Below, in pieces: positions 53,390 through 62,560 of a stretch of DNA of 64,000 nt. The DNA is taken from assembly GCF_027271155.1 (NCBI RefSeq), contig NZ_CP114542.1, forward strand, positions 434,001 through 498,000. The letters are read 5' to 3'. Both the position numbers and the translations under genes were made by a program. Source of the stretch: Brevundimonas subvibrioides (GTDB lineage: Bacteria; Pseudomonadota; Alphaproteobacteria; Caulobacterales; Caulobacteraceae). A model generated the notes under the pieces. That model did not search any database, was not told the origin of the DNA, and worked only from the letters and a program-made list of their open reading frames with translations. The stretch's first letter is position 1; each line of letters opens with the position of its first letter.

Positions 53390-55210
53390 TTAAGGGCGCA
53401 GGCTGGCGCGCAGGGCCCGCGTCGGACGGTCGCGCCGGTCCTTGGGCGCGGCGGCCTGGAAGATGGCACGGAAGGCGTCGCGCCGCTCGTGGATCGAGGC
53501 CAGGACCAGCCCCATCGGCACACCCAGATCGACCAGCAGGTTCTCGGCCAGCTGCAGGCTGGCCTCGGTCGTCTCGGGCACGGCGTCCGTGACGCCGAGC
53601 GCATAGAGCCTGGCCGCATGGCGATCGTCACGGGCGCGGGCGATGATGATCAGATCGTCGCGCAGGCCTCGGGCCGCCATGACGACCTCGTCGACCTTGC
53701 CCGGCGCGTCCATGGTCACGACCAGGGCGCGCGCCGTGTCGATCCCGCACAGTGACAGCATTTCGGGCCGCCCCGCATCGCCATAGGAGACATCGAAGCC
53801 ATCCCTGCGCCCGGCGGCGACCGCGGTGGGATCCGTATCGAGCGCAATGAACGTCTGGTCGTGCCGGCCCAGCATTTCGGCCACCAGACGCCCGACCCGT
53901 CCGAATCCGACGATCAGCACGTCGCCCGACCGTGCCTCCGGCTCCGGCAGGGGGGGCACGGGGCCGGGCACGGCGACGCGCGCCAGCCTCTGGCCCAACA
54001 TGGCCATCAGCGGCACGGTGAACATGGACAGGGTGGCCGAGACCAGGACCCCTTGCGTGAACGCGCGCGCCGCGATCCCCTCCACCATGCCGGTGGTCAG
54101 GATGACGAAGGCGAACTCGCCCGCCGGACCCAGCACCAGCGCCGTCTCGATCGCGGCGCGCATCGACAGGCCCCAGGCTCTTGCCAGGCCGAAGATCAGC
54201 CCCGCCTTGATCGTGGTCAGCGCCAGGGCCAGACCGAACACGCCCAGCGGATCGGCCGCCACGGCATCGAGATCCAGCCCGATGCCGACCCCGACGAAGA
54301 AGACCCCCAGCAGCAGGCCCTTGAACGGCTCGATATTGATCTCGATCTCGCGGCGGTACTCGGTCTCGGCCAGCAGGATTCCGGCGATCAGGGCCCCCAG
54401 ACTCATCGACAGGCCCGCAGCCTGGGCCGCCACGCCCGCGCCGATGACGACCAGCAGGCACAGGGCGACGAACAGCTCCTGGCCCCCGCCCTTGGTCTTC
54501 CGGCGGCTCTTTGCGACCGACCGGAACAGCGGGCGCAGACCCAGCCGGCCGATCACGACGATCAGGGCCAGACCGATGGCGGCGGGGGCCAGGGTCAGCA
54601 GGGCGGGCCCCAGGACCGACAGCGTCATCTCGCCGCCACCGGCCGCCAGGGCCGCGAGGACCGTCACGGTGATCAGGATCGGTGCCACGGCCAGGTCCTG
54701 CGCCAGCAGGGCCGAAAAGGTGGCACGCCCGACGACACCCTTCATCCGCCCCCGCTCGGCCATGACCGGCAGGACGACGGCCGTCGATGACAGCGCCAGC
54801 CCCATGCCCAGCACGGCCGCCGAGGCCAGCGACTGGCCCATCGCCATGAAGGTGGCACCCAGCACGACGGTGCAGACCCCGACCTGCATCAGGCCGAAAC
54901 CGAAGACGAGCCGTCGCATCGCCTTCAGCCGTTCCCACGAAAGCTCCAGCCCGATCATGAACAGCAGGAAGGCGACGCCCAGTTCGGACAGCTGCGACAA
55001 CTGATCGGCGTCGTCGATGGTCAGCCAGGCCAGCCAGGGGATCAGGGGTGCCAGCCGCCCCAGCCCGTCTGGCCCCAGCAACACACCGGCGGCCAGGAAT
55101 CCCAGCACCGGGCTGATCTTCCAGCGGCTGAACAGGGGCACGACGATGCCCGCCGCCGCCAGGAAGACGACCAGATCCTTGTATTCGCCGCCGCCGTGTC
55201 CGCCCGTCAT
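53390..55210 (-). CDS. CPA2-family K+/H+ antiporter with RCK-like domain (KefB/KefC type)
   Basis: 606 aa from ATG 55210 with GAGGAG upstream. Twelve to thirteen membrane helices through about residue 385, including LLFMIGLELSWERLKAM and SSTAVVLPVMAERG typical of CPA2 exchangers, then a cytosolic TrkA-N domain (VLIVGFGRVGRLVAEMLG, about 420-435) and a short C-terminal tail. It would exchange K+ or Na+ for protons; gating by glutathione adducts as in KefC is inferred from the family only. Confidence 0.92.
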   Translation of the reverse strand: MTGGHGGGEYKDLVVFLAAAGIVVPLFSRWKISPVLGFLAAGVLLGPDGLGRLAPLIPWLAWLTIDDADQLSQLSELGVAFLLFMIGLELSWERLKAMRRLVFGFGLMQVGVCTVVLGATFMAMGQSLASAAVLGMGLALSSTAVVLPVMAERGRMKGVVGRATFSALLAQDLAVAPILITVTVLAALAAGGGEMTLSVLGPALLTLAPAAIGLALIVVIGRLGLRPLFRSVAKSRRKTKGGGQELFVALCLLVVIGAGVAAQAAGLSMSLGALIAGILLAETEYRREIEINIEPFKGLLLGVFFVGVGIGLDLDAVAADPLGVFGLALALTTIKAGLIFGLARAWGLSMRAAIETALVLGPAGEFAFVILTTGMVEGIAARAFTQGVLVSATLSMFTVPLMAMLGQRLARVAVPGPVPPLPEPEARSGDVLIVGFGRVGRLVAEMLGRHDQTFIALDTDPTAVAAGRRDGFDVSYGDAGRPEMLSLCGIDTARALVVTMDAPGKVDEVVMAARGLRDDLIIIARARDDRHAARLYALGVTDAVPETTEASLQLAENLLVDLGVPMGLVLASIHERRDAFRAIFQAAAPKDRRDRPTRALRASLRP

Positions 55211-55372
55211 CCGCACTCCTCGCCGATAGGGACGAGTCTAGACCAGCCGCAGCCTCCACGGGCACGACTTTCATTAACTTTTTTTAAGACGACAGGTTGC
55301 GGCCCGGGCGTAGGGTCCTGCCCAGTCGCCGTCCACGGCGCTTGTCCGCCGACGGAAAATCCAGGAAATCCC

Positions 55373-57493
55373 ATGAACAGACTTCTGATCGGTGCCGCTG
55401 TCGGCGCACTGCTTCTTCCCGCGTCCACCGTGCTGGCACAGGAGCACACCTGCGTGGATGAAAGCTGCACCGTCATGTCCCTGTTCCAGGACGTCCCGGC
55501 TGTCGAGGGTGCGACGGGCTATCAGGGCATCGCGGCACCGAAATACGGCACCTGGGGCTTCGACACGGCGGGCATGGACACCTCGATCGCGCCCGGCGAC
55601 AGCTTCATGCGCTATGCCAATGGCGCGGCGCTGGATCGTCTGGTCATTCCGTCGGACCGCACCAGCTACGGCTCCTTCGCCCTGCTGCGCGAGCTGTCGG
55701 ACAACCGCCTGAAGGTGATGATCGAGGGCCTGGCCGCCCGCACGGATCTGGTCACCGGCTCCGACGAACAGAAGATCGCCGACGCCTACCGCTCCTATAT
55801 GGACACCGACCGGATCGAGCAGCTGGATGCCCAGCCGCTGCAACCCTATCTGGCCGCGATCCGTGCCGCCGACACGCGCGAGAAGCTGGCCGCCTACATG
55901 GGCGGTACCAACGGCCGACTGGGGGCCTCGATCTTCGGCACCGGCATCACCACCGACCAGAAGGCGCCCGACCGCTACGTTGTCTCGACGGGACAGGCGG
56001 GCCTCGGCCTGCCGAACCGCGACTACTATCTGTCGCCGCTCTATGCGGACAAGAAAGAGAAGTATCAGGTCTATGTGGCCCGGATGCTGGAAATGGTTGG
56101 CTGGGAAAACCCGACCGACGCCGCCGCTGCCATCGTCGCGATGGAGACCCGGATTGCCGAGGCCCACTGGACCCCGATCGAAAACCGCAACCGCGACCGG
56201 ACCTACAACGAATACACCATTCAGCGGCTGGTCGACGAAGCCCCCGGTTTCGACTGGGTCGGCTACTACACCGCTGCCCGGCTGGGCGACGTGCCACGCC
56301 TCATCGTCCGCCAGAACACGGCCCTGCCCAGGATCGCCGCCATCTATGCCGAAACGCCGGTCGAGACCCTGCAGGCCTGGGAAGCCTTCCATACTGTCGA
56401 CGAGGCCGCGCCGCGCCTGTCGCGCCGGTTCTCGGATGCCCAGTGGGAGTTCCGCTCCCGTGACCTGTCGGGTCAGCCGGAACAGCGCAGCCGCGAGAAA
56501 CGCGGCATCAGCTTCGCCGAGGGGGCGCTGGGCGAGGCCGTCGGCCGCCAGTATGTCGCCGACTACTTCCCGGCCGAATCCAAGGCCAAGATGGAGCAGC
56601 TGGTCGCCAACCTGCGGCTGGCCCTGGGCCAACGGATCGACAACCTGACCTGGATGAGCGACGCCACCAAGGCCCAGGCGCACGACAAGCTGGACAAGTT
56701 CACCGTCAAGATCGGCTATCCCGACCGCTGGCGCGACTATTCCGACCTCGAAATCCGCGCCGACGACCTGTTCGGCAATGGCGAGCGGGCCGGGCTGTTC
56801 CAGTGGAATTACCAGCTGAACCGCCTGAATCAGCCGGTCGACAAGGCCGAATGGGGCATGACGCCCCAGACGGTGAACGCCTATTACAACTCCACCAACA
56901 ATGAGATCGTCTTCCCCGCTGCGATCCTGCAGCCGCCGTTCTTCGATCCCGATGCGGACCCGGCCGTGAACTATGGCGGCATCGGCGGTGTCATCGGCCA
57001 CGAGATCGGCCACGGTTTTGACGACCAGGGCTCCAAGTCCGACGGCAACGGCGTGCTGCGCAGCTGGTGGACGGCCGAGGACCGGGCTAATTTCGATGCC
57101 CTGACCACGCGGCTGGGGGCCCAGTACGACCAGTTCGAACCGTTGCCGGGCTATCATGTCCAGGGCGGCCTCACGATGGGCGAGAACATCGGCGATGCCG
57201 CCGGCACGGCCGTGGGGCTCGAGGCCTATCACCTGTCGCTGGCCGGGGCCGAGGCTCCCGTCATCGACGGCTTCACCGGCGATCAGCGCTTCTTCCTGGG
57301 GTGGGCGCAGGTCTGGCAGTCCAAATCGCGCGAGGACGCCCTGAAGCAGCAGGTCGCCACCGACCCGCACAGCCCGGCCGAGTTCCGGGTCATCGGCCCG
57401 CTGCGGAACGTCGATGCCTGGTACACGGCCTTCGACGTCCAGCCCGGCACCCGCTACTATCTGACGCCCGCCGAGCGCGTTCACCTCTGGTAG
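55373..57493 (+). CDS. Exported M13 (neprilysin/PepO) zinc metallopeptidase
   Basis: 706 aa. Signal peptide MNRLLIGAAVGALLLPASTV with cleavage near LAQE. M13 features: NAYYNSTNNEIVFPAAIL, catalytic HEIGHGFDDQGSK (about 543) and GENIGDAAGTAVGLEAY (third zinc ligand Glu), and the C-terminal RVHLW. It is a periplasmic oligopeptidase. AGGA upstream of the ATG. A stretch of seven T lies 90 bp before it, in the divergent spacer to the antiporter gene. Confidence 0.95.
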   Translation: MNRLLIGAAVGALLLPASTVLAQEHTCVDESCTVMSLFQDVPAVEGATGYQGIAAPKYGTWGFDTAGMDTSIAPGDSFMRYANGAALDRLVIPSDRTSYGSFALLRELSDNRLKVMIEGLAARTDLVTGSDEQKIADAYRSYMDTDRIEQLDAQPLQPYLAAIRAADTREKLAAYMGGTNGRLGASIFGTGITTDQKAPDRYVVSTGQAGLGLPNRDYYLSPLYADKKEKYQVYVARMLEMVGWENPTDAAAAIVAMETRIAEAHWTPIENRNRDRTYNEYTIQRLVDEAPGFDWVGYYTAARLGDVPRLIVRQNTALPRIAAIYAETPVETLQAWEAFHTVDEAAPRLSRRFSDAQWEFRSRDLSGQPEQRSREKRGISFAEGALGEAVGRQYVADYFPAESKAKMEQLVANLRLALGQRIDNLTWMSDATKAQAHDKLDKFTVKIGYPDRWRDYSDLEIRADDLFGNGERAGLFQWNYQLNRLNQPVDKAEWGMTPQTVNAYYNSTNNEIVFPAAILQPPFFDPDADPAVNYGGIGGVIGHEIGHGFDDQGSKSDGNGVLRSWWTAEDRANFDALTTRLGAQYDQFEPLPGYHVQGGLTMGENIGDAAGTAVGLEAYHLSLAGAEAPVIDGFTGDQRFFLGWAQVWQSKSREDALKQQVATDPHSPAEFRVIGPLRNVDAWYTAFDVQPGTRYYLTPAERVHLW

Positions 57494-57604
57494 GCTGAAA
57501 AAACGGCTTGTCGTCCCATCGCCACCCGGCGGTGGGGCGCCAAGGCCCGCTGGAGACCCTGTTTCCGAAACCCCGTCTTAAGACGACTGTGCCAACATGG
57601 GACT

Positions 57605-58876
57605 ATGCCAGAGGTCTCTGAAGGCGTCGTTCGTCGCCGCATCAGCCAGCAGGAACTCGACGCGATCTGCGCCCGGCACGACCGGCTGTGGCAGGCGCGG
57701 CCCGGCGGGGCGCGCGCGGTCTTCGCCTGGATGGACCTGTCGGGACTGAACCTGAAGGGCCGCAATCTCGCCGACGCCGACTTCTCCGCCGCCTGCCTGA
57801 TCGGGGCCGACCTGACCGGCGCGCGGCTGGACAACGGAACCTTTTTCGGCGCGGACATGCAGGACGCGATCTTCGTCGACGCCTCGCTGCGCCGGGCGGA
57901 TCTGCGCGGGGCCTGTCTGCGCGGGGCCAACCTCTCCGGCGCGGACCTGTTCGAGGCCGACCTGCGCGAGGGGGCCATCGCCTCGGCCAGCAAGACCGAC
58001 GGCTTCCGCATCGTGGAGGCGCAAGGGCGCAATATCACCCAGGCCCAGGGTGTCAGCCTGGTGGGTGCCAACCTGCAGCGATCCCGGCTGTCCGGCATCG
58101 CGGCCCAGTCGGCTGACTTTTCCGACGCCATCATGAAGGACTGCAAGCTGGTCCGCGCCAACCTGAAACAGGCCTGCTTCCGGGGGGCCGATCTGGCGGG
58201 TGCCGACATGTCGGGTGCGGACCTGACCGGTGCGGACATGCGCGACGCGGTGCTGGTGGGTGTGAACTCGTCGATGTGGCGGACCGACCGGGCCAATCTG
58301 GAAGGGGCCCTGACCGACAACCGCTCCGCCGGAGAACCGGTCGCACAGCTGCCTGCGGCCGAGATGCTGCATGAACACGCCATCTGGTGCGAGAGCGGTG
58401 GCGTCGAGGGTCAGCCTTCGGTCTTCGACCATGTCGATCTGCGAGGCCTCGGCTCGATCACAGGCCTGAACCTGACGGCCCTCTCGGCGCGGGGCGCGGT
58501 CTTCTACGGACTGAACATGGAGGGTGTGCAGCTTCAGGGCGCGCATCTGGAAGGGGCCGATCTGCGCTCCACCAATCTGAAGCGCGCCGATCTGCGCGGG
58601 GCCCGCCTGAGCGGCGCGCGTCTGAACGGGGCGGACCTGCGCGAGGCACAGCTGGGGCCCCTGATGATCGGGCCGGACCGCCTGCTGCCCGCAGACCTGA
58701 CCGGGGCGACCCTGCGCTCTGCCGATCTGACGGGCGCGGACCTGCGGCGTGCCGTCCTGGTCGGGGCCGATCTGACGCGGGCCAGCCTGCACGGAGCCCA
58801 GACCCGCCATGCGGTCCTGACCGACGCCGTGCTGGCGGGGGTCAGGGGTTATGAACGCCAGGCCGAAACGACATAG
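57605..58876 (+). CDS. Pentapeptide-repeat protein
   Basis: 423 aa. About 25 A(D/N)LxG/x-type pentapeptides in two or three blocks (about 43-130, 170-235 and 285-410), for example GADLTGARLDNGTF and LEGADLRSTNLKRADLRG. Between the blocks lies a non-repeat segment with the LPAAEMLHEHAIWCESGG motif. The repeats form a right-handed quadrilateral beta-helix. No signal peptide. Members range from gyrase-protecting DNA mimics to unknowns; nothing fixes this one. Confidence 0.88.
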   Translation: MPEVSEGVVRRRISQQELDAICARHDRLWQARPGGARAVFAWMDLSGLNLKGRNLADADFSAACLIGADLTGARLDNGTFFGADMQDAIFVDASLRRADLRGACLRGANLSGADLFEADLREGAIASASKTDGFRIVEAQGRNITQAQGVSLVGANLQRSRLSGIAAQSADFSDAIMKDCKLVRANLKQACFRGADLAGADMSGADLTGADMRDAVLVGVNSSMWRTDRANLEGALTDNRSAGEPVAQLPAAEMLHEHAIWCESGGVEGQPSVFDHVDLRGLGSITGLNLTALSARGAVFYGLNMEGVQLQGAHLEGADLRSTNLKRADLRGARLSGARLNGADLREAQLGPLMIGPDRLLPADLTGATLRSADLTGADLRRAVLVGADLTRASLHGAQTRHAVLTDAVLAGVRGYERQAETT

Positions 58877-58984
58877 GCATCATGCGCACACGTCCTGGCC
58901 GCCGATACGTCGCCCGGATCGCCGCAACGCTGGACAGGGCGGCCCCGTAAAGGACCGCCCCATCGCCTGCGAAAGCCGAAACCG

Positions 58985-59446
58985 TCAGGCCGTCTTGCTC
59001 TCGATCAGTCCCGTCGAATCCTTCGTCGCGATCTCGATGCGCCGGGGCTTCAGCGCCTCGGGGAGTTCGCGCTTCAGTCCGATGGACAAAAGGCCGTTGT
59101 CGAGCCCCGCCTCTGTCACGACGACATAGTCTGCCAGCTGGAAACGGCGCTCGAAGTCACGCTCGGCCAGGCCGCGATGCAGATACGTCCGCTCGGTCGT
59201 ATCGTCGTTGGCCGTCTTGCGACCGGCGACGGTCAGCAGGTTTTCCTTGACCTCGATGTTCAGCTCGTCGGGCTTGAAGCCGGCGACGGCGATCTCGATC
59301 CGATAGGCGTTCTCGCCCGTCGTCTCGATGTTGTAGGGCGGCCAGCCGGTTTCCTGACTGGTGCGCGCGGCGCTTTCCAGCAGGCCCGCCAGACGGTCGA
59401 AGCCCACGGCGGAACGATAGAGGGGGGTGAAGTCGATGGTACGCAT
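58985..59446 (-). CDS. ibpA: Hsp20 family small heat-shock protein
   Basis: 153 aa from ATG 59446 with AGGAG upstream. Alpha-crystallin domain (PPYNIETTGENAYRIEIAVAGF, ELNIEVKENLLTVAG, LAERDFERRFQLADYV, LDNGLLSIGLKREL), N-terminus MRTIDFTPLYRSAVGFDRL like IbpA. It holds unfolded proteins at heat stress. A ROSE-like hairpin covers the ribosome site and a sigma-32-like promoter lies about 130 bp upstream, so expression is probably heat-controlled at two levels. Confidence 0.94.
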   Translation of the reverse strand: MRTIDFTPLYRSAVGFDRLAGLLESAARTSQETGWPPYNIETTGENAYRIEIAVAGFKPDELNIEVKENLLTVAGRKTANDDTTERTYLHRGLAERDFERRFQLADYVVVTEAGLDNGLLSIGLKRELPEALKPRRIEIATKDSTGLIESKTA

Positions 59447-59452
59447 GTCGAT

Positions 59453-59469
59453 CTCCTGATCATCAGCAA
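59453..59469 (-). promoter_or_regulatory. ROSE-like RNA thermometer hairpin over the hsp20 ribosome site
   Basis: In the transcript, TTGCT (59465-59469) pairs with the Shine-Dalgarno AGGAG (59453-59457) as U-G, U-A, G-G, C-G, U-A, closed by GA/UC and a three-base loop. The central G-G opposition and the U(U/C)GCU sequence are the ROSE hallmark that melts on heating. The rest of the leader is GC-rich and can form extra stems. Confidence 0.6.
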
Positions 59470-59581
59470 GATGGAACCGGCCCGCGTTTTGCCCGGGTCG
59501 GCGGTGGGGATCAGTCCGTCCGGCCCCCGTGGGGCACCGAATGGCCTGCGAGAGCCCGGTGACCGGCACTCTCGAAAAGGA

Positions 59582-59610
59582 AGGTTGGGATCGCGTCCTG
59601 CGACGTCAAG
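59582..59610 (-). promoter_or_regulatory. Sigma-32-like promoter for hsp20
   Basis: CTTGACG (59604-59610) and CCCAACCT (59582-59589) on the minus strand with a 14-bp spacer fit the RpoH pattern. A transcript would have an untranslated leader of about 125 nt containing the ROSE-like hairpin. Confidence 0.4.
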
Positions 59611-59697
59611 GGGCGGGTGATGGCGCGATCGTCACTTGTTCGACCCCTGCCTCAAACTATGGTGCCGCCTGAAATCCATGCCCACCCGGAGACGCCC

Positions 59698-60522
59698 ATG
59701 CGCCGCCTGACGCTGTCCCTCGCAGCCCTCGTCCTGATGACGGGCTCCGCAGCCGCCCAGACCCTGCCGACGCCGGGTGAGACGGCAGCCCAGCGCGTGG
59801 CGCGGCGCGAGGCCATGCAGCCCCCCGTGCTCCGGGAGGATGAACAGCTTCAGGCCGCGATCGGATCCGACACCCGCCCCGCCGCGGACGTGGCCCGCGA
59901 CGCCTTTCGGCATCCCTACGAGACCCTGACCTTCTGGGGCCTGACGCCCGGCATGAGCATCGTCGAGATCGAGCCGGGTCGCGGCGGCTGGTGGAGCGCC
60001 ATCCTGCGGCCCTATGCGGCGGCGACCGGTGGCACCTACACGGCGGTCAATCGGCCGCTGGAGGGCATGGGCGTGGCCGACGGCACGGCCGACCTGATCG
60101 TGGTGGCGCGCGCCTTCCACAACTGGCAGCGCTCGACCCCCGCGCGGACCGGCCCCTATCTGGAGGCCTTCTTCAGGGCGCTGAAGCCCGGCGGCATCCT
60201 CGCCGTCGAGCAGCACCGCGCCGACGAGGGCCTGAATGCCGCCGTCACCGCTCCCACCGGCTATGTCTCCGAAAGCTACGTCATCCAGGCCGCGCAGGCG
60301 GCCGGCTTCGTGCTGGAGGCCCGCAGCGAGCTGAACGCCAATCCGAGGGACAATCACGATCATCCCTATGGCGTCTGGAGCCTGCCGCCGACCCGCGTCA
60401 GCGCCCCGCGCGAGGGGGTCGCGACGGATCGCGCCACGCCCCTGACCGAGGCGGAACGTGCGGCGCTCGATGCCATCGGCGAGAGCGATCGCATGACCCT
60501 GCGGTTCCGCAAGCCGGGCTGA
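59698..60522 (+). CDS. Exported class I methyltransferase-like protein
   Basis: 274 aa from ATG 59698 with GGAG upstream. Signal peptide MRRLTLSLAALVLMTGSAAA. The body is a Rossmann methyltransferase fold: MSIVEIEPGRGGWWSAILRP (motif I), VARAFHNW (motif IV position), FFRALKPGGILAVEQHRADEG (motif V/VI), and a C-terminal DRMTLRFRKPG. Because the periplasm contains no SAM, its real activity is unclear. Tandem paralog of the next gene; 115 bp apart. Confidence 0.83.
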   Translation: MRRLTLSLAALVLMTGSAAAQTLPTPGETAAQRVARREAMQPPVLREDEQLQAAIGSDTRPAADVARDAFRHPYETLTFWGLTPGMSIVEIEPGRGGWWSAILRPYAAATGGTYTAVNRPLEGMGVADGTADLIVVARAFHNWQRSTPARTGPYLEAFFRALKPGGILAVEQHRADEGLNAAVTAPTGYVSESYVIQAAQAAGFVLEARSELNANPRDNHDHPYGVWSLPPTRVSAPREGVATDRATPLTEAERAALDAIGESDRMTLRFRKPG

Positions 60523-60637
60523 TCGGGCCGGGTTTCGCCAGCGACGCTCAAGGCTTTGACGCGCCTGACGAAGCCCTCTAATCCAGCGGCTTCCGGGACG
60601 TTTCGTACCCGGGGGGGCGGCAGGACGCGGATAGTTG

Positions 60638-61550
60638 ATGCAGGATCGGAGGACGCCTCGATCATCGGCCGTATCGCGTCGCGCGATGCTGTCCGGCGTG
60701 GGTGTCGTCGCCGTCCTGGGTATGGCCGCCTGCGGCCGGAAGACGGAAACCAAAGCCGATCCCGAAGCCCCGTCCGGCCCACCCGAAGGGTCGCTGGAAT
60801 GGGCCATCGCCGGGCCCTGGCGCGCAGCCGACCGGTCCCGCGACCCCTGGCGCCATCCGCTGGAGACCCTGCGCTTCTTCGGCCTGCAGCCGGACATGAC
60901 GGTGGTCGAGTTCTGGCCCGGCAGTGGCTGGTACACCGAGATCCTTGCCCCTTATCTGCACAAGGGGAAGGGTGAATACTATGCCGCCGGCTTCGCGACC
61001 GGGCCGGGGGCCGATCCGGCGCAGATCGCCCTGAACGCCAATTTCGAGCGCCGCTTCAGTGCCGACGAGCGTCTGTACGGGGAGATAAAGTTCAGCCAGT
61101 TCGGCGCGACGACCGGACCGGTCTGCCCGACGGGCGAGGCGGACATGGTCCTGTTCATGCGCAACATCCACGCCTGGATGGCCGCCGGCATTGCGGAAAA
61201 GGCCTTCGCCGACGCCCATGCCGCCCTGCGACCGGGCGGCACGCTGGGCGTCGAACAGCACCGCCTGGCCCCGGACCAGGATCAGGACCCGGCCGCCGCC
61301 AACGGCTATGTCCAGGAAGCCTTCGTCAAGCAGCTGGCCGCCGAGGCCGGGTTCATCTTCGTGGCTTCGTCAGAGATCAACGCCAATGACGACGACACCA
61401 AGGATCATCCCTTCGGCGTCGAGACCCTGCCGCCCCGTCTGGCGACCTCCCCCCCCCGGCACCCCGCCCGATCCGACGTTCGACAGCGCCCGATATCGCG
61501 AGATCGGCGAAAGCGATCGCATGACCTTGAAGTTCAGGAAGCCAGAGTGA
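60638..61550 (+). pseudogene. Frameshifted exported methyltransferase-like lipoprotein (paralog)
   Basis: Starts at ATG 60638. N-terminus SRRAMLSGVGVVAVLGMAAC has a twin-arginine-like pair and lipobox GMAAC. The body matches the previous protein: VVEFWPGSGWYTEILAPYL, MRNIHAWM, ALRPGGTLGVEQHRLAPD. After LPPRLATS a run of nine C (61449-61457) shifts the frame; skipping one C restores the ending GTPPDPTFDSARY...ESDRMTLKFRKPE and the stop at 61548-61550. As given, the frame reads on into the hydrolase gene. A sequencing error in the homopolymer is the simplest explanation; genuine loss or phase variation is possible. Confidence 0.75.
61449..61457 (+). repeat. C9 homopolymer causing the frameshift
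   Basis: Nine consecutive C within the methyltransferase gene. With eight C the reading frame would rejoin the sequence homologous to the intact paralog. Confidence 0.8.
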
Positions 61551-62557
61551 ACCGCGCCGCCGCCTTTGCCGCCAATGCCCCGCTCATGGGGGTTCCGGGT
61601 GCCGCCGCCCCGCCCGGGGGCGAGGGCGACTGGTTCCGCGGGGCCGGGGGTCTGCGCCTGCGCGCCGCCTTCTGGATCCCGTCCGCCCTCGTCGCCCCCC
61701 GACCGCGTGGCACGGTCATCCTCAGCCCCGGCCGGACCGAGCCGATCGAGAAATATTTCGAGGTCATCGGCAATTTTCTGGCGCGCGGCTGGTGCGTTCT
61801 GGCTCACGACTGGCGGGGCCAGGGTCTGTCTGCCCGCCTGCTGCCGGATCGCCTGAAAGGCCACGCCCGGGCGGTCGAGGAATTCCTCGACGACTATTCG
61901 CGCCTGCTGGACGCGTTCGAGACGCGGGCCCCCAAGCCATGGATCGCCGTCGGCCATTCGATGGGTGGCACGCTGAACCTGCTGAGCCTGCAGGCGGGCG
62001 AGAACCGCTGCGCCGGCGCGATTCTGTCCAGCCCCATGCTGCGCATCAAGACCGGCAAGCGGTCGATGTGGTCGGTCAAGCTGGCGGTGCGCTGGAACGT
62101 GCGTCACGGCAAGGCCGGCGACTTCGTGCTGGACGACCCGGACGATCCCTTCGACCACACCTTCGAAAAGGACGCCCTGACCTCCGACGAGGGCCGATAC
62201 GAGATGTGGCGACAGCAGCTCTATGCCTGCCCGCACCTGGCCGTCGGGGGCCCCACCTGGGGCTGGCTGGCTTTCGGCATCGACGCGGGCGAACGCGCGC
62301 TGAAGCCCAAGGCGCTGAAATCGGTGACAATTCCCTGCACCATCGTCCAGTCGGGCGAGGACGACCGGGTCTGGAAACAGACCAACCGCTGGGCCGCCAA
62401 GCGTCTGGGTCGCGGGCGCTATGTCGAGGTGGCCGGGGCGAAGCACGAGGTCATCATGGAGACCGACGACCACCGCGCCATCTTCCTGCGCGAGTTCGAC
62501 GCCATGGCGGATTATGTGTCGCCCGTGAACGACCTGGCCCCCGTGCCGACGGACTGA
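61547..62557 (+). CDS. Alpha/beta hydrolase (lysophospholipase-like)
   Basis: 336 aa from GTG 61547, whose GTGA overlaps the paralog stop. Alpha/beta hydrolase with nucleophile in VGHSMGGTLNLLSL, catalytic acid near SGEDDRVWKQ and His near AGAKHEVIME. The lid part KGHARAVEEFLDDYSRLLD is typical of PldB/monoglyceride-lipase-like enzymes. No signal peptide. In the raw frame it is fused to the methyltransferase, but the internal GTG and the restored stop argue for two genes. Confidence 0.85.
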   Translation: MNRAAAFAANAPLMGVPGAAAPPGGEGDWFRGAGGLRLRAAFWIPSALVAPRPRGTVILSPGRTEPIEKYFEVIGNFLARGWCVLAHDWRGQGLSARLLPDRLKGHARAVEEFLDDYSRLLDAFETRAPKPWIAVGHSMGGTLNLLSLQAGENRCAGAILSSPMLRIKTGKRSMWSVKLAVRWNVRHGKAGDFVLDDPDDPFDHTFEKDALTSDEGRYEMWRQQLYACPHLAVGGPTWGWLAFGIDAGERALKPKALKSVTIPCTIVQSGEDDRVWKQTNRWAAKRLGRGRYVEVAGAKHEVIMETDDHRAIFLREFDAMADYVSPVNDLAPVPTD

Positions 62558-62560
62558 TCG

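Noticed and set aside
55273-55287. CtrA-like site TTAAC-T7-AAG before the M13 gene
   Set aside because: The TTAA half-sites are six, not seven, bases apart; a match to TTAA-N7-TTAA fails.
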